The position numbers were made by a program, and so were the translations under genes. From Microtetraspora fusca (lineage in GTDB: Bacteria; Actinomycetota; Actinomycetes; Streptosporangiales; Streptosporangiaceae), in NCBI RefSeq assembly GCF_001570365.1, contig NZ_BBYK01000053.1:115946-179945 (forward strand): 64,000 nucleotides of DNA, written 5' to 3'. Within the stretch, counting starts at the first letter, position 1, and each line of letters opens with the position of its first letter. Positions 54,567 to 62,611 of this stretch are shown in pieces. The notes below the pieces were generated by a model. That model saw only the letters and a list, made by a program, of their open reading frames with translations. It ran no database searches and had not been told where the DNA came from.

Positions 54567-55184
54567 TCACGCGCCGTACGGGTGGGTGGTGCGAGCGGTA
54601 CGCAGTGCGCGCCCCCACCACAGCAACTGGTCGATCATGTTCTTGGCGGCGCTCTCGCATACCGCCGCGTCGCGTGGCCTGCCGTCCCCTCCCAGCCCCG
54701 ACCAGGGGCCGTGCAGGCTGACGGCGTCGCGTACGGTCATCGCGTGCAGTTCGGCGAAGACCTGCCGGAGCTGCTCGACGGCGCGAAGCCCGCCGCCGAC
54801 CCCACCGTAGGACACGAAGCCGATCGGCTTCGCCTGCCACTGCGTGTAGTGCCAGTCGATGAGGTTCTTCAACGAGGCCGGGAAGCTGTGGTTGTACTCA
54901 GGCGTGATGACGACGAACGCCTCGCCGGCGGCCAGCCGCGGACTGACGTCGGCGAGAGCCGCCTGGGTTTCCGGGGTGGGGGCGGGAAGGCCGTCCCATC
55001 CGGGCATGGCCACGGGAAGGTCCAGGTCGGCGACGTCGATGACGTCCAGTTCGATATCGGTGCGGTGGCTCACATGGTGGGTGAACCATTCGGCGACCGA
55101 CGGGCCGGTGCGGCCGCCGCGGGTGCTGCCGATGATGACGGCGACCCGGAGCGCGGGGTCGTTCGAAGATGCGGAGTCAGGCAT
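54567..55184 (-). CDS. NADPH-dependent FMN reductase
   Basis: A 205-residue flavodoxin-like reductase. The FMN phosphate loop is GSTRGGRTGPSVAEW (about 19-33) and the second flavin motif PEYNHSFPASLKNLIDW (about 100-116), followed by YGGVGGGLRAVEQLR. Such enzymes reduce quinones, chromate or azo compounds with NAD(P)H. The ATG at 55184 has GAGAGA upstream; an ATG 27 nt earlier is an alternative. It is the first gene of the operon with the exporter. Confidence 0.88.
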   Translation of the reverse strand: MPDSASSNDPALRVAVIIGSTRGGRTGPSVAEWFTHHVSHRTDIELDVIDVADLDLPVAMPGWDGLPAPTPETQAALADVSPRLAAGEAFVVITPEYNHSFPASLKNLIDWHYTQWQAKPIGFVSYGGVGGGLRAVEQLRQVFAELHAMTVRDAVSLHGPWSGLGGDGRPRDAAVCESAAKNMIDQLLWWGRALRTARTTHPYGA

Positions 55185-55260
55185 GGCGGTCTCTCTGGTT
55201 CTCTCGTTCATTGCCACGATCCGGGCATGCCCGGTAAAGTACAACGGACATTGCAAGTTA

Positions 55261-55276
55261 TACAACAGCGGTTGTA
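55261..55276. promoter_or_regulatory. TetR operator
   Basis: TACAAC-AGCG-GTTGTA, perfect 6-bp arms, lies 27 bp before the TetR start and 77 bp before the divergent reductase start. A related half site (TACAACGGA) is at 55240. Confidence 0.7.
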
Positions 55277-55302
55277 ATCACTGACGTGTGGGAGAAGAAG
55301 CG

Positions 55303-55989
55303 ATGACCGGCACGGGTTCCGAGGACAAGACGAGGACGGTCCAGCCGCGGCGGGGCCGGGCGGACAAGGCGACAGCGATCGTGCAGGCCGCATGCCAGGT
55401 CTTCGGACGGGACGGCTACTCCCGGGCCGGCATCGACACGATCGCCGCCGAGGCCGGCGTCTCGACTCGCACCATCTACAACCACTTCCCGGGCGGGAAG
55501 GAGGAGTTGTTCCGCTCCGTCATGCGGTGGAGCTCGGAGCGTGTCAGGGACGCGCAGCTCGCGCAGCTGCGGAGGTATCTGGATCCGGAGCGCCCGCCGC
55601 ATCCCGCCAACCTCGAACGTGACCTGCTCGCCTTGGCCCGCGCCTGGGTCGGCCTGATGACGGACTTCCGTGACCACTTCGCCCTGGTGCGCCACATTTA
55701 TGCGGAAGTCGGGCACATCCCGGCCGAGGTCCTGGACGCATGGCAGGAGACCGGACCGCGCGCGGTGGGCGGCGAGGTGACCGCCGCCATGGCCGCGTTG
55801 GATGACCATGGCCTGATCGACGTCCACGGCGACCCGGCCCAGGCCACTGTCCATTTCATGGCGTTGATCTCAACCGAGATCACGCAACGGTCCTACTGGG
55901 GGCTCAGCCCGCTGCCGCAGGAGGAGGCCGACCGGCTGACCGCTGCCGGAGTACGGGCGTTCCTGCGGGCGTACGGCTCCGCAGCCTGA
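55303..55989 (+). CDS. TetR-family regulator
   Basis: A 228-residue repressor with the HTH at about 24-70 (IVQAACQVFGRDGYSRAGID, AGVSTRTIYNHFPGGKEELF). The C-terminal domain is of the TetR_C_7/AefR-like type, with a run of aromatic/His residues (RDHFALVRHIYAEVGHIPAE). The ATG at 55303 has GGAGAAG 6 nt upstream and is preferred to a GTG 15 nt earlier. It probably represses the divergent FMN reductase-MFS operon. Confidence 0.88.
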   Translation: MTGTGSEDKTRTVQPRRGRADKATAIVQAACQVFGRDGYSRAGIDTIAAEAGVSTRTIYNHFPGGKEELFRSVMRWSSERVRDAQLAQLRRYLDPERPPHPANLERDLLALARAWVGLMTDFRDHFALVRHIYAEVGHIPAEVLDAWQETGPRAVGGEVTAAMAALDDHGLIDVHGDPAQATVHFMALISTEITQRSYWGLSPLPQEEADRLTAAGVRAFLRAYGSAA

Positions 55990-56116
55990 CGTGGGGGTCG
56001 ATCCCGAAGCAGGCGAGCTGTGAGAGCGGTCAGTCCCGACGGCGTACGCGGCCTGTGACCAACAATCGGGCCAGCCGGGCCGGGCGGAGTTACCGCCGTC
56101 CACCGGTCCGATGTGG

Positions 56117-56590
56117 TTACCGCGGTTGAGGGATCGGCTGGTCGGCCAGCGCGGCGCGGACGGCGGCCCGGCTCACCCCATGTGCACGTGCGAGAGCCGC
56201 GATCGATGCGCCCTGGTCTCGGAACGCCGAGCACACTTCCTCAAGCTGGGTACCGGCCAGCGCGGGTGGCCGGCCGTGGTAGCGGCCTTCGGCTTCTGCC
56301 GCGGTGATCCCTTCGGCGGTCAGTTCGTTCTGCACGTCGTGCTGGAACTGCCACACGGCGGTGATCACGTTGACGATCAGAGCGGTTGTCGCCTCGTTGG
56401 CGGCCAGGTTGTGGAAGTTGGACAGCGGTCCCGACAGGACCCGCAGTACTACGCCGCGAGCCCGGCACCAGTCGCGGACGGCATGGATGTCGATCAGGTC
56501 ACGGCAGAGCCGGAACAGTTCCGACACCGTGAGGGTGTCGCCGGCGTGCGCGGCGGCGACGATGCGACCGAACGCGGGCTCTCCAGCGCG
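56117..56590 (-). pseudogene. Serine resolvase remnant lacking the catalytic N-terminus
   Basis: About 155 codons give the end of a Tn3-type resolvase: DTLTVSELFRLCRDLIDIHA, then VWQFQHDVQNELTAEGITAA and EGRYHGRPPAL, and a final HTH (IAALARAHGVSRAAVRAALA). The N-terminal Y-x-R-x-S catalytic segment is absent; upstream the sequence passes through frameshifted material toward the ISL3 element. It cannot recombine by itself. Together with the Tn3 transposase scar at 24458 it suggests an old Tn3-type transposon. Confidence 0.78.
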
Positions 56591-56752
56591 GGGTCTTGGA
56601 GGTGGTGGCCGGATCCTCGAACAGCAGCACTCCTTCGGCCGGATGGAAGCCCTCGGCGACGCCTTCGGTTCGGACCAGCAGCCCGGCCTCGGTGAGGATG
56701 TGCCGTTGCCGGAGCAGTGACTGGGTCGCGGTGGACGATGTCGACGACACGT

Positions 56753-58485
56753 GAAAACTGGCTCTGGCACTAATTTCGTGATCTTCCGGCGCCCGCCTGC
56801 CGGGCTTGCTGATCATGGTCCGTGACGGTCTCGGAGTTGCTCGCGGTTCTCTTCCCCCACTTGGCCTGCCTGCAGATCGACCAGTTGTACCGGTCAGGCA
56901 GGTCGGTACGGATCCAGGCCAGAACCCGCACCACGCAGGCGGCGTGCCCGCGGTGCGGGATGGTTTCGCGCCGAGTGCACAGCAGCTACGAGCGACGGGT
57001 GTGCGACACGGCGGTCAGCGGCCAGGAGACCGTTCTCCACCTGCGCGTTCAACGCTTTCGGTGCGGCAACGACGACTGCGGCAAGAAGACCTTCGCCGAG
57101 CAGATAGCCGGGCTGACCGTCCGCTACGGCCGCCACAGCCTCCCGCTCCGGCACCTGCTGCAGACCATCGGCCTGGCCCTGGGCGGCCGGGCCGGCGCCC
57201 GGCTCACCCACTGCCTGGCCGCCGCGGTGAACCGGATGACACTGATCCGGCTGATCCGATCCCTGCCCGACCCCGAACCAAACGGCGGACCCCAGGTTCT
57301 GGGCGTGGACGACTTCGCCCTGCGCCGCGGCCACACCTACGGCACCATCCTGATCGACATCACCACCAGCCGACCAATCGACGTGCTGCCCGAGCGGTCA
57401 TCGGATGCGCTGGCCGCCTGGCTGAGCAACCACCCCGATGTACAGGTCGTCTGCCGGGACCGGGCCGGCTGCTACGCCGACGGCGCCACCCGAGGCGCAC
57501 CACAGGCGATCCAGGTCGCCGACCGGTGGCATATGTGGCGCAACCTGGGCGACGCTGTCGAGCGCACCATCACCAAGCACCGCGCCCACGTACGTGACCT
57601 GCCGACCGTCACCCCGCCGACCAAGGCACACCCACCTGCAGCGGATGCCGTGCCCTCTCTGGCCGAGCCCGATCCCGCTCAACGTCGCCCCGGTCGGCTG
57701 GCCGAGCGGACCCGCCAGCGGCACGCCCTCATCCACCAGTTACTCGCGCAAGGCCGCGACTCGCGCGCAATCGCCCGCGAACTCAACCTGGCTCGCAACA
57801 CCGTCCGGCGCTTCGCCCGCGCGAGCAGCCCGGAGGAACTGCTGGTGAACAACGGCACCGGCAAACGCCCCAGGATGATCGAGGAGTTCGCCTGCTACCT
57901 GCGGCAACGCTGGGAGCAGGGCTGCACCAACGCCGAACAGCTCTACCAGGAGATCAAAGCCATGGGCTACCGCGGCAAAGGTAACGCGGTGCGCGAGTAT
58001 CTGAGGCCCTGGAGGTCGCAGACCACCATCGCCCTGCCGCCACCGTCGCCGCCCACCGTCCGTCAGGCGACCGGCTGGTTCCTACGCCACCCCGATAGCC
58101 TCGACACTGACGAACTACAGCACCTGCACGCATTGACTACAGCTTGCCCGGCCCTGGCCGCGCTCCGCGAGCACGTCCGTGCCTTCGCCCACATGATGCT
58201 CCGGCTCACGGGCGACGGCCTCGAGCAGTGGATGAACGCCGTCCAGGCCGACGACCTGCCGGAACTGCACTCCTTCGTCACCGGGCTGCGACGCGACTTC
58301 GACGCCGCCAAAGCCGGCCTGACCCTGCCCCACAGCTCAGGGAAGGTCGAAGGCCACGTCAACCGCATCAAGATGCTCAAGCGGCAGATGTATGGCCGGG
58401 CCAACCCCGATTTGCTGCGCAAACGGGTCCTCCTCGCCGACTGACACGGGTCAACGTCACGAAATTAGTGCCAGAGCCAGTTTTC
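56753..58485 (+). mobile_element. Complete ISL3-family insertion sequence
   Basis: Perfect 29-bp terminal inverted repeats lie at 56753-56781 (GAAAACTGGCTCTGGCACTA, then ATTTCGTGA) and 58457-58485. They enclose one transposase gene with full catalytic residues. Length is 1733 bp. ISL3 ends usually start GGCTCT, so the true ends may be 56760 and 58478, with GAAAACT/AGTTTTC outside. No 8-bp direct target duplication is visible with either choice, which suggests later rearrangement or a recombinant element. Confidence 0.88.
56822..58444 (+). CDS. ISL3-family transposase
   Basis: A 540-residue transposase. An N-terminal zinc finger (zf-ISL3: ACPRCG and RCGNDDCGKKTF), a central helix-turn-helix (RDSRAIARELNLARNTVRRF), and a DDE nuclease with Asp in VLGVDDFALRRGHTYG, Asp in VCRDRAGCYADG and Glu in SSGKVEGHVNRIKMLK. 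Nothing is broken, so the element may be active. The GTG start at 56822 is 41 nt inside the left repeat. Confidence 0.92.
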   Translation: MTVSELLAVLFPHLACLQIDQLYRSGRSVRIQARTRTTQAACPRCGMVSRRVHSSYERRVCDTAVSGQETVLHLRVQRFRCGNDDCGKKTFAEQIAGLTVRYGRHSLPLRHLLQTIGLALGGRAGARLTHCLAAAVNRMTLIRLIRSLPDPEPNGGPQVLGVDDFALRRGHTYGTILIDITTSRPIDVLPERSSDALAAWLSNHPDVQVVCRDRAGCYADGATRGAPQAIQVADRWHMWRNLGDAVERTITKHRAHVRDLPTVTPPTKAHPPAADAVPSLAEPDPAQRRPGRLAERTRQRHALIHQLLAQGRDSRAIARELNLARNTVRRFARASSPEELLVNNGTGKRPRMIEEFACYLRQRWEQGCTNAEQLYQEIKAMGYRGKGNAVREYLRPWRSQTTIALPPPSPPTVRQATGWFLRHPDSLDTDELQHLHALTTACPALAALREHVRAFAHMMLRLTGDGLEQWMNAVQADDLPELHSFVTGLRRDFDAAKAGLTLPHSSGKVEGHVNRIKMLKRQMYGRANPDLLRKRVLLAD

Positions 58486-58870
58486 GAGCGTCGTTGACAG
58501 ACGAGCGGGAGTAGACGATCCGCACTGGCGCTCCTGGGTGGAGGACGGGCCCCGTTCTGTCTGTCGGAAAGTCCTGTCGTCAATCAGCGCTCGATATTGG
58601 CCGCCGAGCGTGGTATGCCATCCCTCGCTGTCCGGTTTTCTGGTGCCGGTCTGCGGCCTGTCGGGAAACCGTCCTTTGACGACAGGGCACGCGCGTGGTG
58701 GCGCTGTCAGCGGGTCGGGCGTTGGTGGGCAGGGGCGTGATCGGGGTTGGGACTCGAAGTGAATCGGAACGGAAACCGCCGTTAGGGCCCGGGACTCGAG
58801 TCCGTGCCACCCGCCCCAAAGTAGCTCTGCGTAACGGTCATCACTCTTCGTGCTCGCATTGTCAGTCCCA
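58486..58870. other. Gene-free stretch right of the ISL3 element
   Basis: No coding region is supported on either strand. Scattered stops and lower GC content fit decayed mobile-element DNA between the insertion sequence and the integrase remnant. Confidence 0.55.
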
Positions 58871-58879
58871 AGCATCAAC

Positions 58880-59060
58880 GGAAGCACCACCGGTGGAGGG
58901 CGCCTTTCCTGCCACGCCGCCCACCACCGCTGGACCGGCTACTGCGAGCAGGCCGGTGTCGAGATCGACATCCACCAACTCCGCCACACGCACGCTACCG
59001 AACTCATCAACAACGGCATCTCCATCGAAGCCGATGCCGGGCTCGGCCTGACGCCCGCAT
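58880..59060 (+). pseudogene. Tyrosine-recombinase (integrase) remnant
   Basis: One frame encodes RLSCHAAHHRWTGYCEQAGV and then IDIHQLRHTHATELINNGIS. This is the R-x-x-H box of phage-type integrases (catalytic HQLRHTHA), typically 60-70 residues before the end. The catalytic Tyr region that should follow is lost and the frame degenerates. Most of the protein is missing on both sides. Confidence 0.72.
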
Positions 59061-59156
59061 CCAGCGCTTCGGCGGCTACGCCACCGACGAGGTGCCCTCG
59101 CGCCCGAGGCGGAGCGCAGTCGCCGCGAAACTGTCGTGATCGCTGACGACCGGCGT

Positions 59157-59184
59157 CCCGGAAATTTCTTCAAAGAAGTCCGGG
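59157..59184. terminator. Hairpin upstream of the ECF42 module
   Basis: CCCGG (59157-59161) and CCGGG (59180-59184) enclose an inner CTTC-AAA-GAAG stem. It may terminate readthrough from the mobile-element side, or act as an operator. Confidence 0.5.
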
Positions 59185-59190
59185 AGGGGG

Positions 59191-59217
59191 TGTCGGATCG
59201 GGGTGGTGGTGTTCGTA
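59191..59217 (+). promoter_or_regulatory. Candidate ECF42-type promoter
   Basis: TGTCGG (59191-59196) is followed after 17 bp by CGTA (59214-59217), similar to the TGTCGA-type -35 reported for ECF42 sigma factors. It lies 53 bp before the first gene of the module. Confidence 0.4.
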
Positions 59218-59269
59218 GCAGGGGTGAGGCCGTCCACAAGGGGCGGCGCCAAGGTGAAGGAACGCGATC

Positions 59270-59884
59270 ATGAAGCTGACGACCATGACTCAGGTCACCA
59301 TCGATGGAGTGATACAGGGAAACGGCGCCGCGTCGGATGACCGCAGTAACGGATTCGAGCGCGGAGGATGGGCCCGAGGGAAGGGCGACGACGAGACCAG
59401 GACGTTCATCACGCAGACCTACCAGCGCGCAGAGGCGTTCCTGTTCGGCCGGCGCACCTACGAGCTGTTCGCTGGCTCCTGGGGATCAATCGACCAGATG
59501 CGCGCACATCCCATCGGCGTGGCCTTGAACGAGGCCCCCAAGTACGTTGCCTCGACCACACTCACCGCGCCGCGTTGGGAGGACACGACCGTTCTCCACG
59601 GCGGCGACCTCGCGGCGGCCATCAGTGAGCTGAAGGCCAAGCCCGGGGGTGAGCTGCAGGTGCACGGCAGTGGCGCCCTGACCCGGTGGCTGCTGGAGAA
59701 CGATCTGGTCGACGAGATGACTCTGATCGTGATCCCGGTGATCCTCGGCCAGGGCGCGAGACTGTTCCCGGAGGCCGGCCCGGATCTTGCGCTCGACCTG
59801 GTCGAGTCGCGGGTCGACTCGAAGGGCGTGACGATCCAGGTCTACCGGCCGGCCGGGCGCCCTCAGTATGCGCCAACGGCTTGA
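59270..59884 (+). CDS. Dihydrofolate-reductase-like (RibD C-terminal) protein
   Basis: A 204-residue RibD_C/DHFR-fold protein. The start KLTTMTQVTIDGVIQGNGAA, the segment AEAFLFGRRTYELFAGSW, and GGELQVHGSGALTRWLLEND with VDEMTLIVIPVILGQG cover the NADPH-binding fold. This small class is common in actinobacteria and in ECF42 loci; its substrate is unknown. GAAGGAAC precedes the ATG. The YCII gene follows after 53 nt, so the three genes probably form one transcript. Confidence 0.88.
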   Translation: MKLTTMTQVTIDGVIQGNGAASDDRSNGFERGGWARGKGDDETRTFITQTYQRAEAFLFGRRTYELFAGSWGSIDQMRAHPIGVALNEAPKYVASTTLTAPRWEDTTVLHGGDLAAAISELKAKPGGELQVHGSGALTRWLLENDLVDEMTLIVIPVILGQGARLFPEAGPDLALDLVESRVDSKGVTIQVYRPAGRPQYAPTA

Positions 59885-59937
59885 AGTCCCTGACCACCGA
59901 ACCACGCTGTCTTGACACCACAGGAGATGATCTTCAG

Positions 59938-60261
59938 ATGCAGTACCTGGTTTCCGTGATCGATGACAAGAGCAATCCCGGCAGCACGGACAGGCGGCCT
60001 GCCATCAGCGCGTTCAACGAACGACTGATCGCCGAGGGCTACTGGGTTTTCGCGGGCGGACTCGCCTCGCCCGGCACGGCCACCGTCATCGACAACCGGG
60101 GCGAGCAGGCGGTGTTCAGCGACGGGCCTTTCGTGGAGTCGAAGGAGTACCTCGCCGGCGTCTGGGTGTGGGAGGCCCCCGATCTGGATGTGGCGCTCAA
60201 GCTCGCCGCCGAGGCGTCGAAGGTCTGCGATCGGAAGGTCGAGGTGCGGCCGTTCCAGTGA
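59938..60261 (+). CDS. YCII/DGPF-domain protein
   Basis: A 107-residue YciI-like protein. The family motif is present as FSDGPFVESKEYLAGVWVWE; a ferredoxin-like fold is expected. ECF42 sigma factors are almost always encoded next to such DGPF proteins, which are the presumed partner or output. Its TGA overlaps the GTG of the sigma gene (GTGA), giving tight coupling. AGGAGATGATC precedes the ATG. Confidence 0.92.
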   Translation: MQYLVSVIDDKSNPGSTDRRPAISAFNERLIAEGYWVFAGGLASPGTATVIDNRGEQAVFSDGPFVESKEYLAGVWVWEAPDLDVALKLAAEASKVCDRKVEVRPFQ

Positions 60262-61493
60262 GCGACGTCGAGAAGGCGATCACCCGGGCCCACCACGAGG
60301 AGTGGGTCCGGGTGATCGCCGCCCTGACCAGGCGTTTCGGTGACCTCGACATCGCCGAGGAGGCGGCCGCCGAGGCGTTCGCGACCGCCGTCGAGCGGTG
60401 GCCGGCCGACGGCGTACCGCCCAACCCCGGCGCCTGGCTGACCACCACCGCCAACCGCAAGGCCATCGACCGGATCCGGCGCGAGAACAAGCGCGACGAC
60501 AAGCACAAGGAGGCTCAGATGGTGTACGACGACGACCCGCCCGAGCCTCCCGGCGCCATCGACGACGAACGGCTCCGGCTGATCTTCACCTGCTGTCACC
60601 CGGCGCTGGCGATGGAGACCCGCGTGGCGCTGACGCTGCGCATGGTCGGCGGTCTGACCGTGCCCGAGATCGCCCGCGCCTTCCTGGCGGCCGAGAGTGC
60701 CATAAGGCAGCGGATCACCCGCGCGAAGGCCAAGATCAAGGCAGCTCGCATCCCCTATCGCGTGCCGGCCGCCGAGGATCTCCCGGCACGCGTCACCAGC
60801 GTTCTCGCCGTCCTGTACCTAACCTTCAACGAGGGATACCTCGCGACCGGCCCCGACACCGATCCCGTACGTCACGACCTGACCGCCGAGGCGATCCGGC
60901 TCACCCGCCTGATCCGCGCGCTCCTGCCGCAGGACGGAGAAGTGGCCGGGCTGCTGGCGCTGATGCTGCTCACCGAGGCCCGCCGCACCGCCCGGGTCTC
61001 GGCCAGCGGCGAACTGGTCGCTTTCAACGAGCAGGACCGTGGGGCCTGGGACGCGGCGCTGATCGCTGAGGGTCACCGACTGGTGCGCGAGCGCCTCGCC
61101 GCTGCCGCCGCCGGGGTGGCTCCGGGCCGCTACCAGATCCTCGCCGCGATCAACGCCGTGCACACCTCCGCCCGCGACGTCCGCGACACCGACTGGTCGC
61201 AGGTCCTCGCCCTCTACGACCAGCTCGTCCGCCTCGACCCCTCGCCGATCATCGCCCTCAACCGGGCCATCGCCGTGGCCGAGCTCGACGGCCCGCAGGT
61301 GGCACTGGCCATCGTTGACCGCCTCGCCGAGGCGTTGGCCGGCTATCACGCCTACCACGCCACCCGCGCCGACCTGCTGCGCCGGCTGGGCCAAAGTCAG
61401 CAGTCACGCGCGGCCTACGACCGGGCCATCGAGCTGGCCGGCAACACCGGCGAGACCGCCTACCTCACCCGCCGCCGCGACCAACTGCAGTAG
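60258..61493 (+). CDS. ECF42-family sigma factor
   Basis: A 411-residue sigma factor. Region 2 (LDIAEEAAAEAFATAVERW), region 4 (LTVPEIARAFLAAESAIRQR), then the extended C-terminal helical domain (DUF6596 plus TPR-like end, IALNRAIAVAELDGPQVALA) that defines ECF42. The C-terminal extension replaces an anti-sigma factor. The GTG start overlaps the YCII stop. The order DHFR-like - YCII - ECF42 is a typical locus of the group. Confidence 0.92.
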   Translation: MSDVEKAITRAHHEEWVRVIAALTRRFGDLDIAEEAAAEAFATAVERWPADGVPPNPGAWLTTTANRKAIDRIRRENKRDDKHKEAQMVYDDDPPEPPGAIDDERLRLIFTCCHPALAMETRVALTLRMVGGLTVPEIARAFLAAESAIRQRITRAKAKIKAARIPYRVPAAEDLPARVTSVLAVLYLTFNEGYLATGPDTDPVRHDLTAEAIRLTRLIRALLPQDGEVAGLLALMLLTEARRTARVSASGELVAFNEQDRGAWDAALIAEGHRLVRERLAAAAAGVAPGRYQILAAINAVHTSARDVRDTDWSQVLALYDQLVRLDPSPIIALNRAIAVAELDGPQVALAIVDRLAEALAGYHAYHATRADLLRRLGQSQQSRAAYDRAIELAGNTGETAYLTRRRDQLQ

Positions 61494-61531
61494 CGCCCGC
61501 GCTTGAAGAGCGCGCTTGATGCCGTACGCGA

Positions 61532-61684
61532 TCAGTCGTCGTCGGCCTCGTTACGGTCGGCGGCGTGCTGCGCCCGGTCGTCGAAGCCGCTCTGTGCGGT
61601 CGCTGAGTCCGGCTCGCGTTCGGCGGCCGCCGACATCCGGTCAGCGGCCTCGTGATCCATCGGAGTCGAGTCGCCTCGTCCCAT
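61532..61684 (-). CDS. Small acidic conserved protein
   Basis: A 50-residue hydrophilic protein (MDHEAADRMSAAAEREPDS, then a repeat-like FDDRAQHAADRN), without cysteines or membrane parts. A strong GGAGG lies 7 nt before the ATG. Similar short proteins with A-A-D-R and F-D-x-R-A-Q segments are widespread in actinobacteria, without known function to me. It is convergent with the ECF42 sigma factor. Confidence 0.65.
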   Translation of the reverse strand: MGRGDSTPMDHEAADRMSAAAEREPDSATAQSGFDDRAQHAADRNEADDD

Positions 61685-62038
61685 GACGTGCCTCCAGAGC
61701 AAAGGGAAACGGGTCGGTTTGCCCCGTGGATGGAGACGGGAGATGCCGCCACGACCCCGGCTCATCGCGAACGGCTACACCATCCTGCGCCGTACCAGCC
61801 GCCGCCTGGCTTGGCGTCGACGGTCCCGCCTCTGTGAACGGCGCGGCAGCACTCCCTCGAATGCACCGGGACGAGATCACCGGGCAACCGCGGACCCCGC
61901 CCCCGACTTCCTCCGTGTGCTGTCTCCGCATATTTCCCTGGAATTGCGTCCGTAGCGGTTGGACCGCCCACGCCTCCCTCAAGAGACATTGCGCAATATC
62001 TATTGCACAAATTCTGTTGCAGGTATCATCATGGTCCT
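61685..62038. other. Gene-free stretch before the ArsR gene
   Basis: No coding region is supported. The right end (61989-62010) holds the repeat operator of the ArsR gene; the left end carries the ribosome site of the small acidic gene on the minus strand. Confidence 0.6.
61989..62010. promoter_or_regulatory. Operator of the ArsR-MFS operon
   Basis: TTGCGCAATATCTATTGCACAA is a 22-bp imperfect palindrome with two TTGC-R-CAA octamers; a further half site TTGCA is at 62017. It lies 29 bp before the ArsR start, in a notably AT-rich patch. Confidence 0.7.
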
Positions 62039-62611
62039 ATGACGCACGCAGACCTTCCCAAGGTGACCGACTCCCGAGTGCTCGCCGCGATGTCGCACCC
62101 GCTACGCCGGCGCCTCTTGGACGTGCTCAAGGTCTACGGCCCGGCCACCGCGAGCGCTCTGGCCGACCGGACCGATCAGGCCGTGGCCAACATCAGCCAC
62201 CACCTGAAGGTCCTCGGCGCCGCAGGTTTGATCGCGGAAGCGCCGGAACTCGCCAAGGATCGCCGCGAGCGCTGGTGGCGGCTGGTCGCGCCCGCGCGCC
62301 GCTGGGTGACCGGCGACTTCGACGACGACCCGGCCCGCCAAGCGGTGGCCAACGCAGCGGTCTCGCTCGGTCTCGACCGGCAGGTCAGCCTGGTCCGCGC
62401 CTGGCACGCCGTCCGGGAGCAACGCCCGGCATGGAACGGGGCGGCCTTCTCCGTCGACAAGTGGCTGCACCTGACTCCTGCCGAACTCGGCGAACTGGAG
62501 CAGGAGATCCTCTCGGTGCTCAACCGGTGGGAGCGGCGGAGCCTGCCCGACGACGGGCAGACCCGCGAGCCGGTCTTCCTCTTTGTCCATGGCGTACCGG
62601 CACAGCCGTGA
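62039..62611 (+). CDS. ArsR-type winged-helix regulator
   Basis: A 190-residue regulator with an N-terminal winged helix (VLAAMSHPLRRRLLDVLKVY, TDQAVANISHHLKVLGAAGL, RERWWRLV). A helical C-terminal part with a DUF-like W-x-x-L-T-P-A-E-L-G-E-L segment is usual in this MFS-paired class (HTH_20). The ATG at 62039 is 29 nt after its operator. Its stop overlaps the MFS start (GTGA), so it controls and is translated with the exporter. Confidence 0.87.
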   Translation: MTHADLPKVTDSRVLAAMSHPLRRRLLDVLKVYGPATASALADRTDQAVANISHHLKVLGAAGLIAEAPELAKDRRERWWRLVAPARRWVTGDFDDDPARQAVANAAVSLGLDRQVSLVRAWHAVREQRPAWNGAAFSVDKWLHLTPAELGELEQEILSVLNRWERRSLPDDGQTREPVFLFVHGVPAQP

